From contig NZ_JASC01000014.1 of assembly GCF_000622365.1 (NCBI RefSeq), positions 1,550,001 through 1,614,000 on the forward strand: a DNA stretch of 64,000 bases, read 5' to 3'. Positions within the stretch are counted from its first letter, which is position 1. Each line of letters begins with the position of its first letter. A model generated the notes under the pieces. That model worked only from the letters and a program-made list of their open reading frames with translations, made no database searches and was not told the DNA's origin. The stretch is from Sulfitobacter noctilucae. Its GTDB lineage: Bacteria; Pseudomonadota; Alphaproteobacteria; Rhodobacterales; Rhodobacteraceae. Below, one piece after another: positions 54,901 to 62,091 of this stretch. The translations under genes and the position numbers were made by a program.

Positions 54901-55263
54901 GACGCTGCCCGCCGCCATGCGGTGCTTGCCGAAGGTGCTGCACTTTTGGAAAAAGGCTGCGTCGGGCACAATTACTTTCGCTTCTATCAGAACGCTATGC
55001 AGGCTTGCCTGAACGCACATGAATGGGACGACGCCGCCCGTTTTGCCGATGCGCTGGCCGCCTATACCGCCAAGGAACCAACCCCCTGGTCCGACTTCTA
55101 TATCGAACGGACCCGGGTTTTGGTTGCGGCAGGACGCGGGTCCGATCAAACGGCGGCCATCGCGGCAATCCACCAGCGCGCCCGCGAGGCGTCTCTCCTG
55201 AATGCCCTGCCCGAACATAACCAAGCGATCGCAGATCAGGCTGCCGATACCCCCGTCAACTAA
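51970..55263 (+). CDS. SAM-domain / class III nucleotide cyclase / AAA ATPase / TPR multidomain protein
   Basis: A 1097-residue soluble protein. Residues 1-56 are a sterile alpha motif domain (FLEQIGLPQYAEAFAENDVD). Residues about 77-260 are a class III cyclase domain with metal-binding D85 (VFADLTGYT) and D129 (HIGDCVMAVFG), and N204/R208 (GDTVNLASR). Arg125 stands where the purine-binding lysine usually is. Residues about 265-620 are an AAA/STAND-type ATPase with Walker A CADAGLGKSRLL and the HWADP motif. The rest is TPR-like helices. It probably makes cAMP in response to an ATP-dependent signalling platform. The substrate and activity are inferred. It is monocistronic. Confidence 0.9.
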   Translation: MKSFLEQIGLPQYAEAFAENDVDLSVGPELTADDLKEIGITSLGHRKKLLKAFAEIEIETGADDTEHAADELRAERREVTTVFADLTGYTQLSRTLETEDLHQVLSALFDKFNAIVRRMGGTIERHIGDCVMAVFGAPVSYGNDAERALRTTLELHRAMEDISRQFGMDLSVHIGAAAGNVLFARKGYGERESEDFTLTGDTVNLASRLADQAKGSETLIDDRIFVAFSHQIECDAPSTLEVKGFEHPVLAHRFIGFRETVERRPMVGRRDEMAVFRTALDGCIATGSGETIYVCADAGLGKSRLLQEVTSLAAADGFKCHSSLILDFGSGDPQSPLNMLVSSLCGLGENAQGSAVRATVARLTEDGTLDETAALFLTVMLGGALNQSKSAMLNAMNDAARLDGQRRTLRRLIQRFSKDHPLLIKLEDLHWADPAVLPGIQVLVEESRNNPVLVVISSRLEGPVNAMQLASIESTAKVRRMDLKPLSATDAVALASSMIRPSDAMMRACVERAQGNPLFLEQLLRHANDNDGAIPGSIQSLIQARFDRLEPADRRILQAAAILGQRFTMTSVTQIANIEVYDESTLINATLIRPIEEGFLFAHALIRDAVLRTITRDDLRSLHRSAAEWYAGRDPTLHAEHLGAAHDPQAAEAYLVAARDAQAKYRNDEALAIAQKGLDRDPRPQTMVKLLCIKGHMLREAGKSDEAIAAFELAQESATDARDLCRAQIGVVATMRIQDRIDEAYALLDVAQELAESRELLAELSEIHYFRGSLHFPRGNLDGCLADHAKSLDYAKRADLPERQALALSGLGDAYYARGRMFTAHSVIEECLELCDEHALGAVECANRFMLATAKIYMNQTPQALNEALRSAELAAQVGLARPEIVSRLTAGWVLTSMARYEQARGEVLRGLALADQLGAKRFEPFLEEVLARIEAAEGHPEKAAQIAEGALTKVHEVGAQSFIGPWVMSTVALTTPDAARRHAVLAEGAALLEKGCVGHNYFRFYQNAMQACLNAHEWDDAARFADALAAYTAKEPTPWSDFYIERTRVLVAAGRGSDQTAAIAAIHQRAREASLLNALPEHNQAIADQAADTPVN

Positions 55264-55317
55264 CATCCGGTTCCAGCCTGGGTCTGGCACCTTCATACGC
55301 ATGAAGCGAACACATCG

Positions 55318-55331
55318 TACCCGGCCGGGTA
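55318..55331. promoter_or_regulatory. Perfect palindrome upstream of the FAD oxidoreductase
   Basis: TACCCGGCCGGGTA is a 14-base perfect palindrome in the 197-base gap after the cyclase gene. A CTTCAT-ACGC-ATGAAG hairpin precedes it (55291-55306). Both could be operator or terminator elements. Confidence 0.35.
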
Positions 55332-55460
55332 AACCTCGTTTCCGAGCTGTGAACGCGATCCCAAGTCTCGGACTTTTATCTGGATTTGCAGCGGCGGTTA
55401 AAGGTTAATGACACCATTAAAAAAGGCAATTTCAGACAATCATTGTAAGGGAGAAAGCAG

Positions 55461-56990
55461 ATGAAGTTAGGCATTATTGGCGGCGGCATTGGGGGCTTGG
55501 CTGTGGCCTGGAACCTGAACACCGACAAGGACAACAACATCATGTTGGCGGACGCCGAGATCCATATCTTTGAAGCCGAGGACCGCTTTGGCGGCAACGC
55601 CGAGACCAAGGAATTCAACTTTGGCAACGGACCCGGTTTCGAGAAAGAGCCCCTGATCCGCTGGGCCGATATGGGGGTGAACGATTTCAACATTCCCGCC
55701 TATCTCAACATCGTCGATGTGATGAAAAAGATCGGTTTCACCAAGGGCAAGGACTACCGCAACCTCGAGGATTCCACGACCTACTACAACACCATGGGTC
55801 ACGCGATGACGGCTAACAGCACGCCGGACGGTAAACCCGATCCGTGGTGGGGCACCGCCATGCCCGAGGATTTACGAGCCTCTGTCGATGATTTCATGAA
55901 GACCGGTGGTGCGGATGGCGACAATGAGAAATTCCATGACTACACCATGGAAGACTATATCAACTACGGCACCGAGACCTATAAATGGGATCCGCGCCTT
56001 GGCCCCGAGATCATCTATCCGCGTGTGAACGGGATGTACTTCACCTCAGGGCCGCTCGGCCCCCGCGCCATGCCCTTTGCCGCCGTAATGCATTACTACA
56101 AGATTCAGGAAGGGGCAGGATCGAGCGGTGCGGATCGGAACTACTTTGTCGGCGGTGCCAGCAAATGGATCGACGCGCTGGTTGAATACATGAAAGCGAA
56201 CATGCCCAACATGATCTTCCACGCGGGTTTCAAGGCACAGGTCGTGCCAAACGGCGACAACGCAGATTACACCGTCCGCAACACAACGAAGGGAGCGGTC
56301 AGCGCGCCAGTTACCTGTAGCCATATCTGCATTGCCACCCCGGCAGACGTAGCGCTGCGGGCCATGGCGGGCGGGGATGCACCCGGCAACCGCGGCCTGC
56401 CGCAAAAGGCCGCTAATATCATGTCTCAGGTGACATATGAGACCGCAATCAGTGTGGCCCATACGGATTCACGGCTGATGCCAGTGAACCGCAACGCCTG
56501 GTCCACCTATAACATCGTGATCCACGAGCCGGGCAGCGTGGCGCTGAAACCCTATGTGATCAATTATGTGGCCAATCGCCACCAGAACGACGCGGCAAAC
56601 GCGGAGTTCAATAAATTTGGCCTGCCGGAGTTCTTTGTCTCGGTGAACCCGCACATACCAGTGGCCGAGGACAAGGTACTGAAAGACACTAGCGGGAACG
56701 CAGCCGTAGCCAACCTGAAACACTTCGTTTTCGATTTCGACTGCATGCAGGCCCAGACCGACATTTTGCCACAGCAGGGCGTAAACAATATATTTTACGC
56801 CAGCGGTTGGACCATGGGCTCGGGCCTGCACACCGAATGCTGGACCCAAGGCACCAAGGTTGCGGCAATGATCATGGAACACGCGCAAAGTGATGGCGCA
56901 TCGGTCGACAAAAACCCAAGGCCGACGCGGGCCGCGCTGATCTCGGAACGCTTGGGCGCTGCTGCGGCGGGCCAGCTGCCCGCGCACTAA
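55461..56990 (+). CDS. FAD-dependent oxidoreductase (amine-oxidase-like fold)
   Basis: A 509-residue flavoprotein with the N-terminal dinucleotide fold LGIIGGGIGGLAVAWNL and the second FAD motif EAEDRFGGNAETKEF. A C-terminal FAD segment reads NNIFYASGWTMGSGLHTECWTQGTKVAAMI. The later HTDSRLMPVNRNAWSTYN resembles the FAD/NAD-binding proteins found near cyclopropane-fatty-acid genes, so a lipid-related substrate is possible but unproven. GGGAGAAAGCAG precedes the ATG. A GC-rich hairpin follows at 57003-57022. No partner gene of a known pathway is adjacent. Confidence 0.85.
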   Translation: MKLGIIGGGIGGLAVAWNLNTDKDNNIMLADAEIHIFEAEDRFGGNAETKEFNFGNGPGFEKEPLIRWADMGVNDFNIPAYLNIVDVMKKIGFTKGKDYRNLEDSTTYYNTMGHAMTANSTPDGKPDPWWGTAMPEDLRASVDDFMKTGGADGDNEKFHDYTMEDYINYGTETYKWDPRLGPEIIYPRVNGMYFTSGPLGPRAMPFAAVMHYYKIQEGAGSSGADRNYFVGGASKWIDALVEYMKANMPNMIFHAGFKAQVVPNGDNADYTVRNTTKGAVSAPVTCSHICIATPADVALRAMAGGDAPGNRGLPQKAANIMSQVTYETAISVAHTDSRLMPVNRNAWSTYNIVIHEPGSVALKPYVINYVANRHQNDAANAEFNKFGLPEFFVSVNPHIPVAEDKVLKDTSGNAAVANLKHFVFDFDCMQAQTDILPQQGVNNIFYASGWTMGSGLHTECWTQGTKVAAMIMEHAQSDGASVDKNPRPTRAALISERLGAAAAGQLPAH

Positions 56991-57002
56991 AGCCTATGCA
57001 GT

Positions 57003-57022
57003 GGGCGGCCTTGATGCCGCCC
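57003..57022 (+). terminator. GC-rich hairpin after the FAD oxidoreductase
   Basis: GGGCGGC-N6-GCCGCCC is a seven-pair stem 13 bases after the stop codon. No T-run follows. The rest of the 225-base gap to the convergent gene shows nothing I recognise. Confidence 0.45.
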
Positions 57023-57215
57023 CTGCCCTTGCCTGTCCACCGGCGGTGCATCTATGCCATGTCCCGTCCGTCCCTAGACATAATTAGACCGCGCCAGGAA
57101 TGCGAAAAGTGATGGCCGCGACAAAGACTTCGCCAACACGCACCCGCTGCGCGGTCCAGCGCAAATCGGCATCGCCTTTGTCTGGCTACGCGCACATCAA
57201 AGCCTGCCTTATGCG

Positions 57216-58094
57216 TCAGGCGAATTCCGCAAGCAGCTCGTCCACTCCGCGTTCCAGATCGGCAATCTTGCTGCGTCGTTCCAGCACTTTCGGATCATCG
57301 CCGGCTGGCGCACCTTCGCTCATGCCATCACCACCAACGGAGCCGCCACTCTCGACCTCTCCACCCGGCACGGCGACGACAAAGTCACCTTTCTCCCGCG
57401 CAGTATCCAGCGTGGTTTTGAGCAGACCAAAGATCGCCACAGCCTTTTTCGGGTTCTTTTCAACCACTGCATCGAACATCGTGTTCAAACCACCGACCTT
57501 TTTAGCCAAACCGGCGTTACCTGAAGCCATACAGGCCTCGATATCGGGTTTCATGTCTTCGAGCTGTTCCAGCAGTGTCTTCTCAGGCTCCGGCGCGGCC
57601 CCTTTGGCTGCCTCCTCTTCAGGCACGGCTTCCTCGGCTTGCGGTGCGGCACCAGCGGTATCTCCCCCTGCTGTGTCGCCACCCCCTGCTGCACCGCCTG
57701 CCTCGGCACCGGCTTCCTCTGTGGTGCCCTCTTCATCGGCCTCCTCATCAGGCTGGCCCTTGATTACAATGCGCGCGGGCTGGCCACGGTCCTTGAAATA
57801 GGTTTTGGCCAGCTTGGCCAGATTGGTCGGCACATTGTCAGGGTCCACACAATCCAGCTCGATGATCTTGCCGCTCATCATGCAAGTGCCCATCGCGCCC
57901 TTGCTGCTGCCGCCTTCTTTTTTGGCAATGCGCCACAGCGCCTCAGGCGGCTTGCGTTTATCCGCTTGAAAAGCCAGCCCTTCCTTACCGATCTGCATCG
58001 CGAAATTGTGCTGCGTCTTACGCATCTCGGCAAATTTCTTGCCCAGCTCTTCGCCTTCTTTCTTCAATTCTGCGGGGGATGGTTTCTTGGCCAT
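57216..58094 (-). CDS. Unrecognised protein with Glu/Ala/Gly-rich linker
   Basis: A 292-residue protein I cannot assign. The N-terminal 115 residues are a basic helical start (SPAELKKEGEELGKKFAEM) and a compact region with two cysteines (GAMGTCMMSGKIIELDCVD). Residues about 116-170 are a low-complexity linker of Glu, Ala and Gly (GGDTAG repeated). The C-terminal 120 residues are helical (EQLEDMKPDIEACMASGNAGLAKKVGGL). There is no signal peptide or TM, so it is cytosolic. A strong AGGAG 6 bases before the ATG and codon use consistent with its surroundings support a real gene. It converges on the FAD oxidoreductase. Confidence 0.75.
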   Translation of the reverse strand: MAKKPSPAELKKEGEELGKKFAEMRKTQHNFAMQIGKEGLAFQADKRKPPEALWRIAKKEGGSSKGAMGTCMMSGKIIELDCVDPDNVPTNLAKLAKTYFKDRGQPARIVIKGQPDEEADEEGTTEEAGAEAGGAAGGGDTAGGDTAGAAPQAEEAVPEEEAAKGAAPEPEKTLLEQLEDMKPDIEACMASGNAGLAKKVGGLNTMFDAVVEKNPKKAVAIFGLLKTTLDTAREKGDFVVAVPGGEVESGGSVGGDGMSEGAPAGDDPKVLERRSKIADLERGVDELLAEFA

Positions 58095-58487
58095 GTCGCT
58101 CTCCTTTATGTCTTTGGTCGATCAGGCAGAGTGACCGCGCTGCAGCGCGGGTGCTGAACAAGGCTGCGAACCCGGACCCGCATCGCGGCCCGGAAGTTGG
58201 CGAAAAACGCCACCTTGAACTGGAAATCTGACGGGTTCAAAATAAGACCCTTTATCCCTTGCACTATACCTTCACAAAAGCACGAAAGCGCTGTCACGCG
58301 CATTCCGTTCCGAATTAAATACACCTTCGATCCTGATGTCAGGGCGCGAAAATATACGCCTCACCCGAATCAACTTTGCCTGAATAGACCCTTGCATGCT
58401 AAACGCCTGCACGATTCAATCAAGGCTCTTGCCCATGCTTTGCCTTATTCGGATCCGGACCAAGCCCCGTCATACCCGCCGTTTGCC

Positions 58488-58550
58488 CAGATTGGGCCAC
58501 AAATAGAATCGCTTCTCGGGCAGAAGTAGCCGGACCAGATTGCGCCACAA
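58488..58550. repeat. Pair of direct repeats, possible IS-end remnant
   Basis: CAGATTGGGCCACAA (58488-58502) and CAGATTGCGCCACAA (58536-58550) differ at one base and lie 48 bases apart. CCGGACCA also occurs twice nearby (58455 and 58530). Repeated GGCCAC-type units are seen at the ends of IS21-family elements, but no transposase gene is present. Confidence 0.45.
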
Positions 58551-58646
58551 GACAAATATTCCCCCTATACGAGAACAATTTCCACCGATAGTTACGCATT
58601 GGGAAACAATGCAATGTTCCGCCCGCGACTGTTTGTCCAAAATGTG

Positions 58647-58663
58647 TGAAACAAACTGTTTCA
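58647..58663. promoter_or_regulatory. 17-base inverted repeat upstream of the EPS genes
   Basis: TGAAACA-AAC-TGTTTCA, perfect arms of seven bases, 183 bases before the sugar transferase start. The surroundings are AT-rich. A regulator site is the simplest reading. Confidence 0.5.
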
Positions 58664-58845
58664 GCGCGTTTTCAACAAATAAGGCGAAAAAGTGGTATGC
58701 ATTTGGCAGGAATGCTATGTAACCAATCCGCTGTCCGTCCTATGTCTACCAGGCGGTGAGGTCTTCGAGATTTTCTAAGTGTGTAACACCCGTTTTTGAG
58801 GGTGAGAATTGTTTAAGAGTAAGCTTTTGGCCCTGGGGGGTTAGA

Positions 58846-59598
58846 ATGAAAGACACGACACCACATGATGCTGATTTCAGCATCTTTAGCTTTGACGCGG
58901 GTCCAGCGTTTGCGGATGGCAGTGGCACTGCCATTGCCCACCGCAGCCGGGTCTGGGATCAGGCACTAGCGGCCAAGCCTGCTGCCTTCTTTGTGTATCG
59001 TCACATGGGCAAACGGCTGATGGACATTGCTTTTGTCCTTTTGACTTTGCCGTTTTCGCTGCCGGTCATCGGTATCTGCGCGCTGGCTCTTTGGTGCGAA
59101 GGCGGGTCACCGTTTTACAAACAGCAACGCCTTGGTGCCAAAGGCAAACGGTTCTCGATCATGAAGCTGCGTACCATGGTGCGCGATGCCGATCAGGTCC
59201 TTGAGAACTACCTAGCCCTCGACCCCGAGATGCGCCGTGAATGGGACGAACTGCAAAAACTGCACAACGATCCGCGTGTCACCCGCGTGGGGCATTTCCT
59301 ACGGGTCACATCGCTGGACGAATTGCCTCAGCTTTGGAATGTTCTGACGGGCGAGATGAGTCTTATCGGCCCCCGCCCCATGATGCCCGACCAGCTTGAT
59401 ATGTATGGCGATCCAAAGGCCTACTTCGCGCTGCGCCCCGGCATCACAGGTCTTTGGCAAGTCACAGCACGCAATGCGTCGCGCTTTTCTTACCGCAATG
59501 AAGTGGACAGCGCATACGAGCGTGCGTTGACGTTGAAATTGGACCTGACAATCTTGATCAAGACAATTGGCGTGGTTTTGCGCCCCACAGGGCACTAG
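58846..59598 (+). CDS. Undecaprenyl-phosphate sugar phosphotransferase (ExoY-like)
   Basis: A 250-residue bacterial sugar transferase that loads the first sugar phosphate onto the lipid carrier for exopolysaccharide. One N-terminal TM helix (KRLMDIAFVLLTLPFSLPVIGICALAL) is followed by the catalytic signature GSPFYKQQRLGAKGKRFSIMKLRTM and TSLDELPQLWNVLTGEMSLIGPRP. This is the short, single-TM form. The roughly 55 residues before the TM are unconserved. I chose ATG 58846, preceded by a GGGGGG stretch. It is the first gene of a polysaccharide locus. Confidence 0.94.
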   Translation: MKDTTPHDADFSIFSFDAGPAFADGSGTAIAHRSRVWDQALAAKPAAFFVYRHMGKRLMDIAFVLLTLPFSLPVIGICALALWCEGGSPFYKQQRLGAKGKRFSIMKLRTMVRDADQVLENYLALDPEMRREWDELQKLHNDPRVTRVGHFLRVTSLDELPQLWNVLTGEMSLIGPRPMMPDQLDMYGDPKAYFALRPGITGLWQVTARNASRFSYRNEVDSAYERALTLKLDLTILIKTIGVVLRPTGH

Positions 59599-59673
59599 AT
59601 ATGTTTTATACCGCCCCGAATACCGCAGAATGCGGAGTGAGGTCTTATGGCCCGAAAATCCAAGGAGGACAAA

Positions 59674-60612
59674 ATGCGTGATCTTTACGCCGAAGATGAC
59701 CTCCGCGCCGCAGTAACAGGTGTTGCCCCGGATCACGGTACAGACGGCATGCGCCACAGCATCCGCCCACGCCGTGCGCTTGTCGCCGAACCGGCACGCC
59801 GCAGCTTGCAGCCCGAAACAGATCCGGCCACTGATACCGTCATCGAACATGCCGCGGCACCGATCGTCGCGCCAACGGGCATCCGGTATCGCCCCGATTC
59901 AGAAATGCCACGTTGGCAGGATCTAGCCCATATCGAGGCGGGCAGCAGACGCAACAGCGAGACCGACCTGCCTGTTGTTGACTCGGAGCGGGACAGCGCT
60001 TCGGTTCGTGCTTTCGATCTGCTGCGCACCCGTTTGCGCCAGACCACGCAGGAACATGGGTGGGTCAATATTGCGGTCACCGCGCCAACTGGCGGGTGCG
60101 GCAACACGTTCACAGCCGTGAACCTCGCCCTCAGCCTGTCGCGGGTACAAGGTTCGCGCACTGTGCTGATGGACCTCAATCTGCGCAAACCCGGCGTGGC
60201 CAAGACCTTTGACGTGACACCCCAAGGCGCGATGCGCGATTTTATGGCGGGCCGCACGCCGATTGGTGATCATATGGTGAAAATCAGCGACACGCTGGCG
60301 CTGGGTTTGAACGATGCGTCCTACGCAGATGCCGCAGAGACGTTGCAAGCCGACGAGACCGCCCACACCCTTGAACGGATGCGAGCAGCCCTGCAGCCGG
60401 AACTGGTGATCTATGACATGCCGCCGATGCTGGCCTACGATGATGTATCGGCCTTTCTGCCGCACCTCGACGGGGTGTTGATGGTGTCTGACGGGACCCG
60501 CACCATGGCACGCGAGCTCATGGAATGTGAGCGGATGCTTGAAGGTCAGGTGCCGCTTCTGGGGGTGGTCCTGAACCGCGCAAGAGCCAATTCCATCAAA
60601 CATTACGCCTGA
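59674..60612 (+). CDS. CpsD/CapB-type ATPase with degenerate Walker A (exopolysaccharide)
   Basis: A roughly 312-residue P-loop protein of the bacterial tyrosine-kinase/ExoP C-domain family, partner of the Wzz protein encoded downstream. After a disordered N-terminal 100 residues comes VNIAVTAPTGGCGNTFTAVNLAL, where the expected GKT is GNT: Asn144 replaces the ATP-binding lysine. The Walker A' motif reads LMDLNLRKP (D167, N169). No tyrosine cluster ends the protein. ATP hydrolysis and kinase activity are doubtful, so it may be a structural regulator. ATG 59674 has AAGGAGG at 5 bases and is preferred over ATG 59647. Confidence 0.85.
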   Translation: MRDLYAEDDLRAAVTGVAPDHGTDGMRHSIRPRRALVAEPARRSLQPETDPATDTVIEHAAAPIVAPTGIRYRPDSEMPRWQDLAHIEAGSRRNSETDLPVVDSERDSASVRAFDLLRTRLRQTTQEHGWVNIAVTAPTGGCGNTFTAVNLALSLSRVQGSRTVLMDLNLRKPGVAKTFDVTPQGAMRDFMAGRTPIGDHMVKISDTLALGLNDASYADAAETLQADETAHTLERMRAALQPELVIYDMPPMLAYDDVSAFLPHLDGVLMVSDGTRTMARELMECERMLEGQVPLLGVVLNRARANSIKHYA

Positions 60613-60621
60613 TCCGGCTCC

Positions 60622-60661
60622 GCTTTTGGCAGAGACGTGCTGGTGCCTCTCTGCCGAAAGC
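60622..60661 (+). terminator. Long hairpin between the CpsD-like and Wzz genes
   Basis: GCTTT-t-GGCAGAGA, a 12-base loop, then TCTCTGCC-g-AAAGC: thirteen pairs with one mismatch. No T-run follows. It may end transcription or trim the EPS message, which would give the Wzz gene its own promoter in the following 110 bases. Confidence 0.6.
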
Positions 60662-60772
60662 TGCTAAAACCCCTATGACGCCTCACTTAAGTCCAATTTT
60701 CGTGGTCAAACCGCCTAATCCACAGGCGGCTTGGGCCGCGTTGGAACGACTGAACTAGGATACGCAAGGCAT

Positions 60773-62089
60773 ATGGGTCCGATCTATTCACTGGCCGATT
60801 TTCTGGACATGCTGCGCCGTCGGGTGGGGTTGATCTCAACTGTCGTGATCGCCGGTTGTTTTGCCTCGGTTTTCTGGGCGCTCTCCACGCCCCACGTCTA
60901 TCGTTCTTCTGAAGTGATCCAAATCGAACAGCCCCAGATCTCTGATGAACTGGTCCGCTCCACTGTCGACGGTTCTGCCGCGCGGCGGTTACAATTGATC
61001 GAACAACAGGTGATGGCGCGCTCGAACCTGATCGAAATGATTGAAGAGTTTGACCTATATACCGACCTTGCGGGACTGAGGATGTCGGAAAAAGTCGATC
61101 TTTTGCGGCAATCCGTGACCATCACCGGGATCGCAGCTGTGCGCGAAGGATTTGCCGATGACGGTGCCATAGCGGTCCTGACCATCACTGCCGAGATGAG
61201 CAGTGCCGAACTGGCCCGCGATGTGGCGCATGCCTTTGCCGATGACACCAGAACACTGGCCGCCGATCAACGCCGCCAGCAAACCCGCGAGACGCTGGAG
61301 TTCTTCCAAACTCAGGAAGAAGCGCTGCTGGCCCAGATTGCTGAGCAGGAAAAAGCGCTGGCCAGTTTCCGCAGCGCCAATGACATTTCCTTTGAAGGCA
61401 GTCTGGAATTCCGGCGCACGGAATTGGGCAGTCTGAATGAGGCGATACTGGATCTGGACCGCGAGATCATCACCGCACAGCTTGCGCTGCAAAACCTTGA
61501 CCGCTCTGGCAATACCCGCGCGGCCACCATCGAACGGGAAGAACTAGAATTGCAGCGGCGGATTGACGGGTTAACCACCCAGCGCCAGCTTCTTGACAGC
61601 CGCCGCACCGAGTTGAGCCAGAGCATCCAGACCCGCCCCGAAGTAGAGCGGACCCTCGCTGAATTTGAGCGCCGAATGAGCCAGTTGCGTGGTCAATACG
61701 ACGTCATCTCGACTCGCCGCAACGAAGCCGAAGTGGGTTTCACTTTGGAAGCAGCCGCCCGTGGCGAACGGTTCACCACACTGGAAGAAGCACAGGTGCC
61801 GGATTATCCCATTTCGATGAGCCGTAAGCAGCGGGTCATCATGGGGGTTGCAGGTGCCACGGTGCTCAGCCTGATCCTCGCCTTTATCATGGAACTGCGC
61901 CGGCCTGTGCTGCGCACCGCGGCCCAAATGCACCGGGAAACCGGTTTGATGCCCGTGGTCGCGATTCCCGAGACGCGAAAACCGAAAGAGCGTAAAGGTC
62001 TGGCTAAGCTCTGGCAGGACCGGCGCGAAGCGGGGCTTCAGGGTCGTGCCGCCCGCTTGGCCCGCAACCCTGATCCGCACAGCAGCTAG
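60773..62089 (+). CDS. Wzz/chain-length determinant (polysaccharide co-polymerase)
   Basis: A 438-residue inner membrane protein controlling polymer length. It has a TM helix near the N-terminus (about 20-40), a long periplasmic coiled-coil region (about 160-325, SRRTELSQSIQ and similar) and a second TM near 365 (VIMGVAGATVLSLILAFIMEL). PDYPISMSRKQRVIMG is the typical proline-rich pre-TM motif. The Walker ATPase domain of ExoP-type proteins is absent; it is encoded separately at 59674. The C-terminal 70 residues are basic and cytoplasmic. I chose ATG 60773, with AAGG just upstream. Confidence 0.9.
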   Translation: MGPIYSLADFLDMLRRRVGLISTVVIAGCFASVFWALSTPHVYRSSEVIQIEQPQISDELVRSTVDGSAARRLQLIEQQVMARSNLIEMIEEFDLYTDLAGLRMSEKVDLLRQSVTITGIAAVREGFADDGAIAVLTITAEMSSAELARDVAHAFADDTRTLAADQRRQQTRETLEFFQTQEEALLAQIAEQEKALASFRSANDISFEGSLEFRRTELGSLNEAILDLDREIITAQLALQNLDRSGNTRAATIEREELELQRRIDGLTTQRQLLDSRRTELSQSIQTRPEVERTLAEFERRMSQLRGQYDVISTRRNEAEVGFTLEAAARGERFTTLEEAQVPDYPISMSRKQRVIMGVAGATVLSLILAFIMELRRPVLRTAAQMHRETGLMPVVAIPETRKPKERKGLAKLWQDRREAGLQGRAARLARNPDPHSS

Positions 62090-62091
62090 GG

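Larger units (their letters stand above)
58095..58845. promoter_or_regulatory. 751-base region between two divergent genes, upstream of the EPS locus
   Basis: No gene is convincing here. The stretch holds a CGCGCTGCAGCGCG palindrome near its left end (about 58137-58150). It also holds a pair of 15-base near-identical direct repeats and a TGAAACA-N3-TGTTTCA inverted repeat. It is AT-richer than its surroundings, especially 58540-58720. It is probably a long regulatory leader for the sugar transferase gene, with possible remnants of a mobile element. Confidence 0.5.

Noticed and set aside
32271..55263. A Pycsar system formed by the two-TM protein and the cyclase protein
   Set aside because: The genes are 19 kb apart, and the cyclase belongs to a multidomain signalling type unlike PycC.
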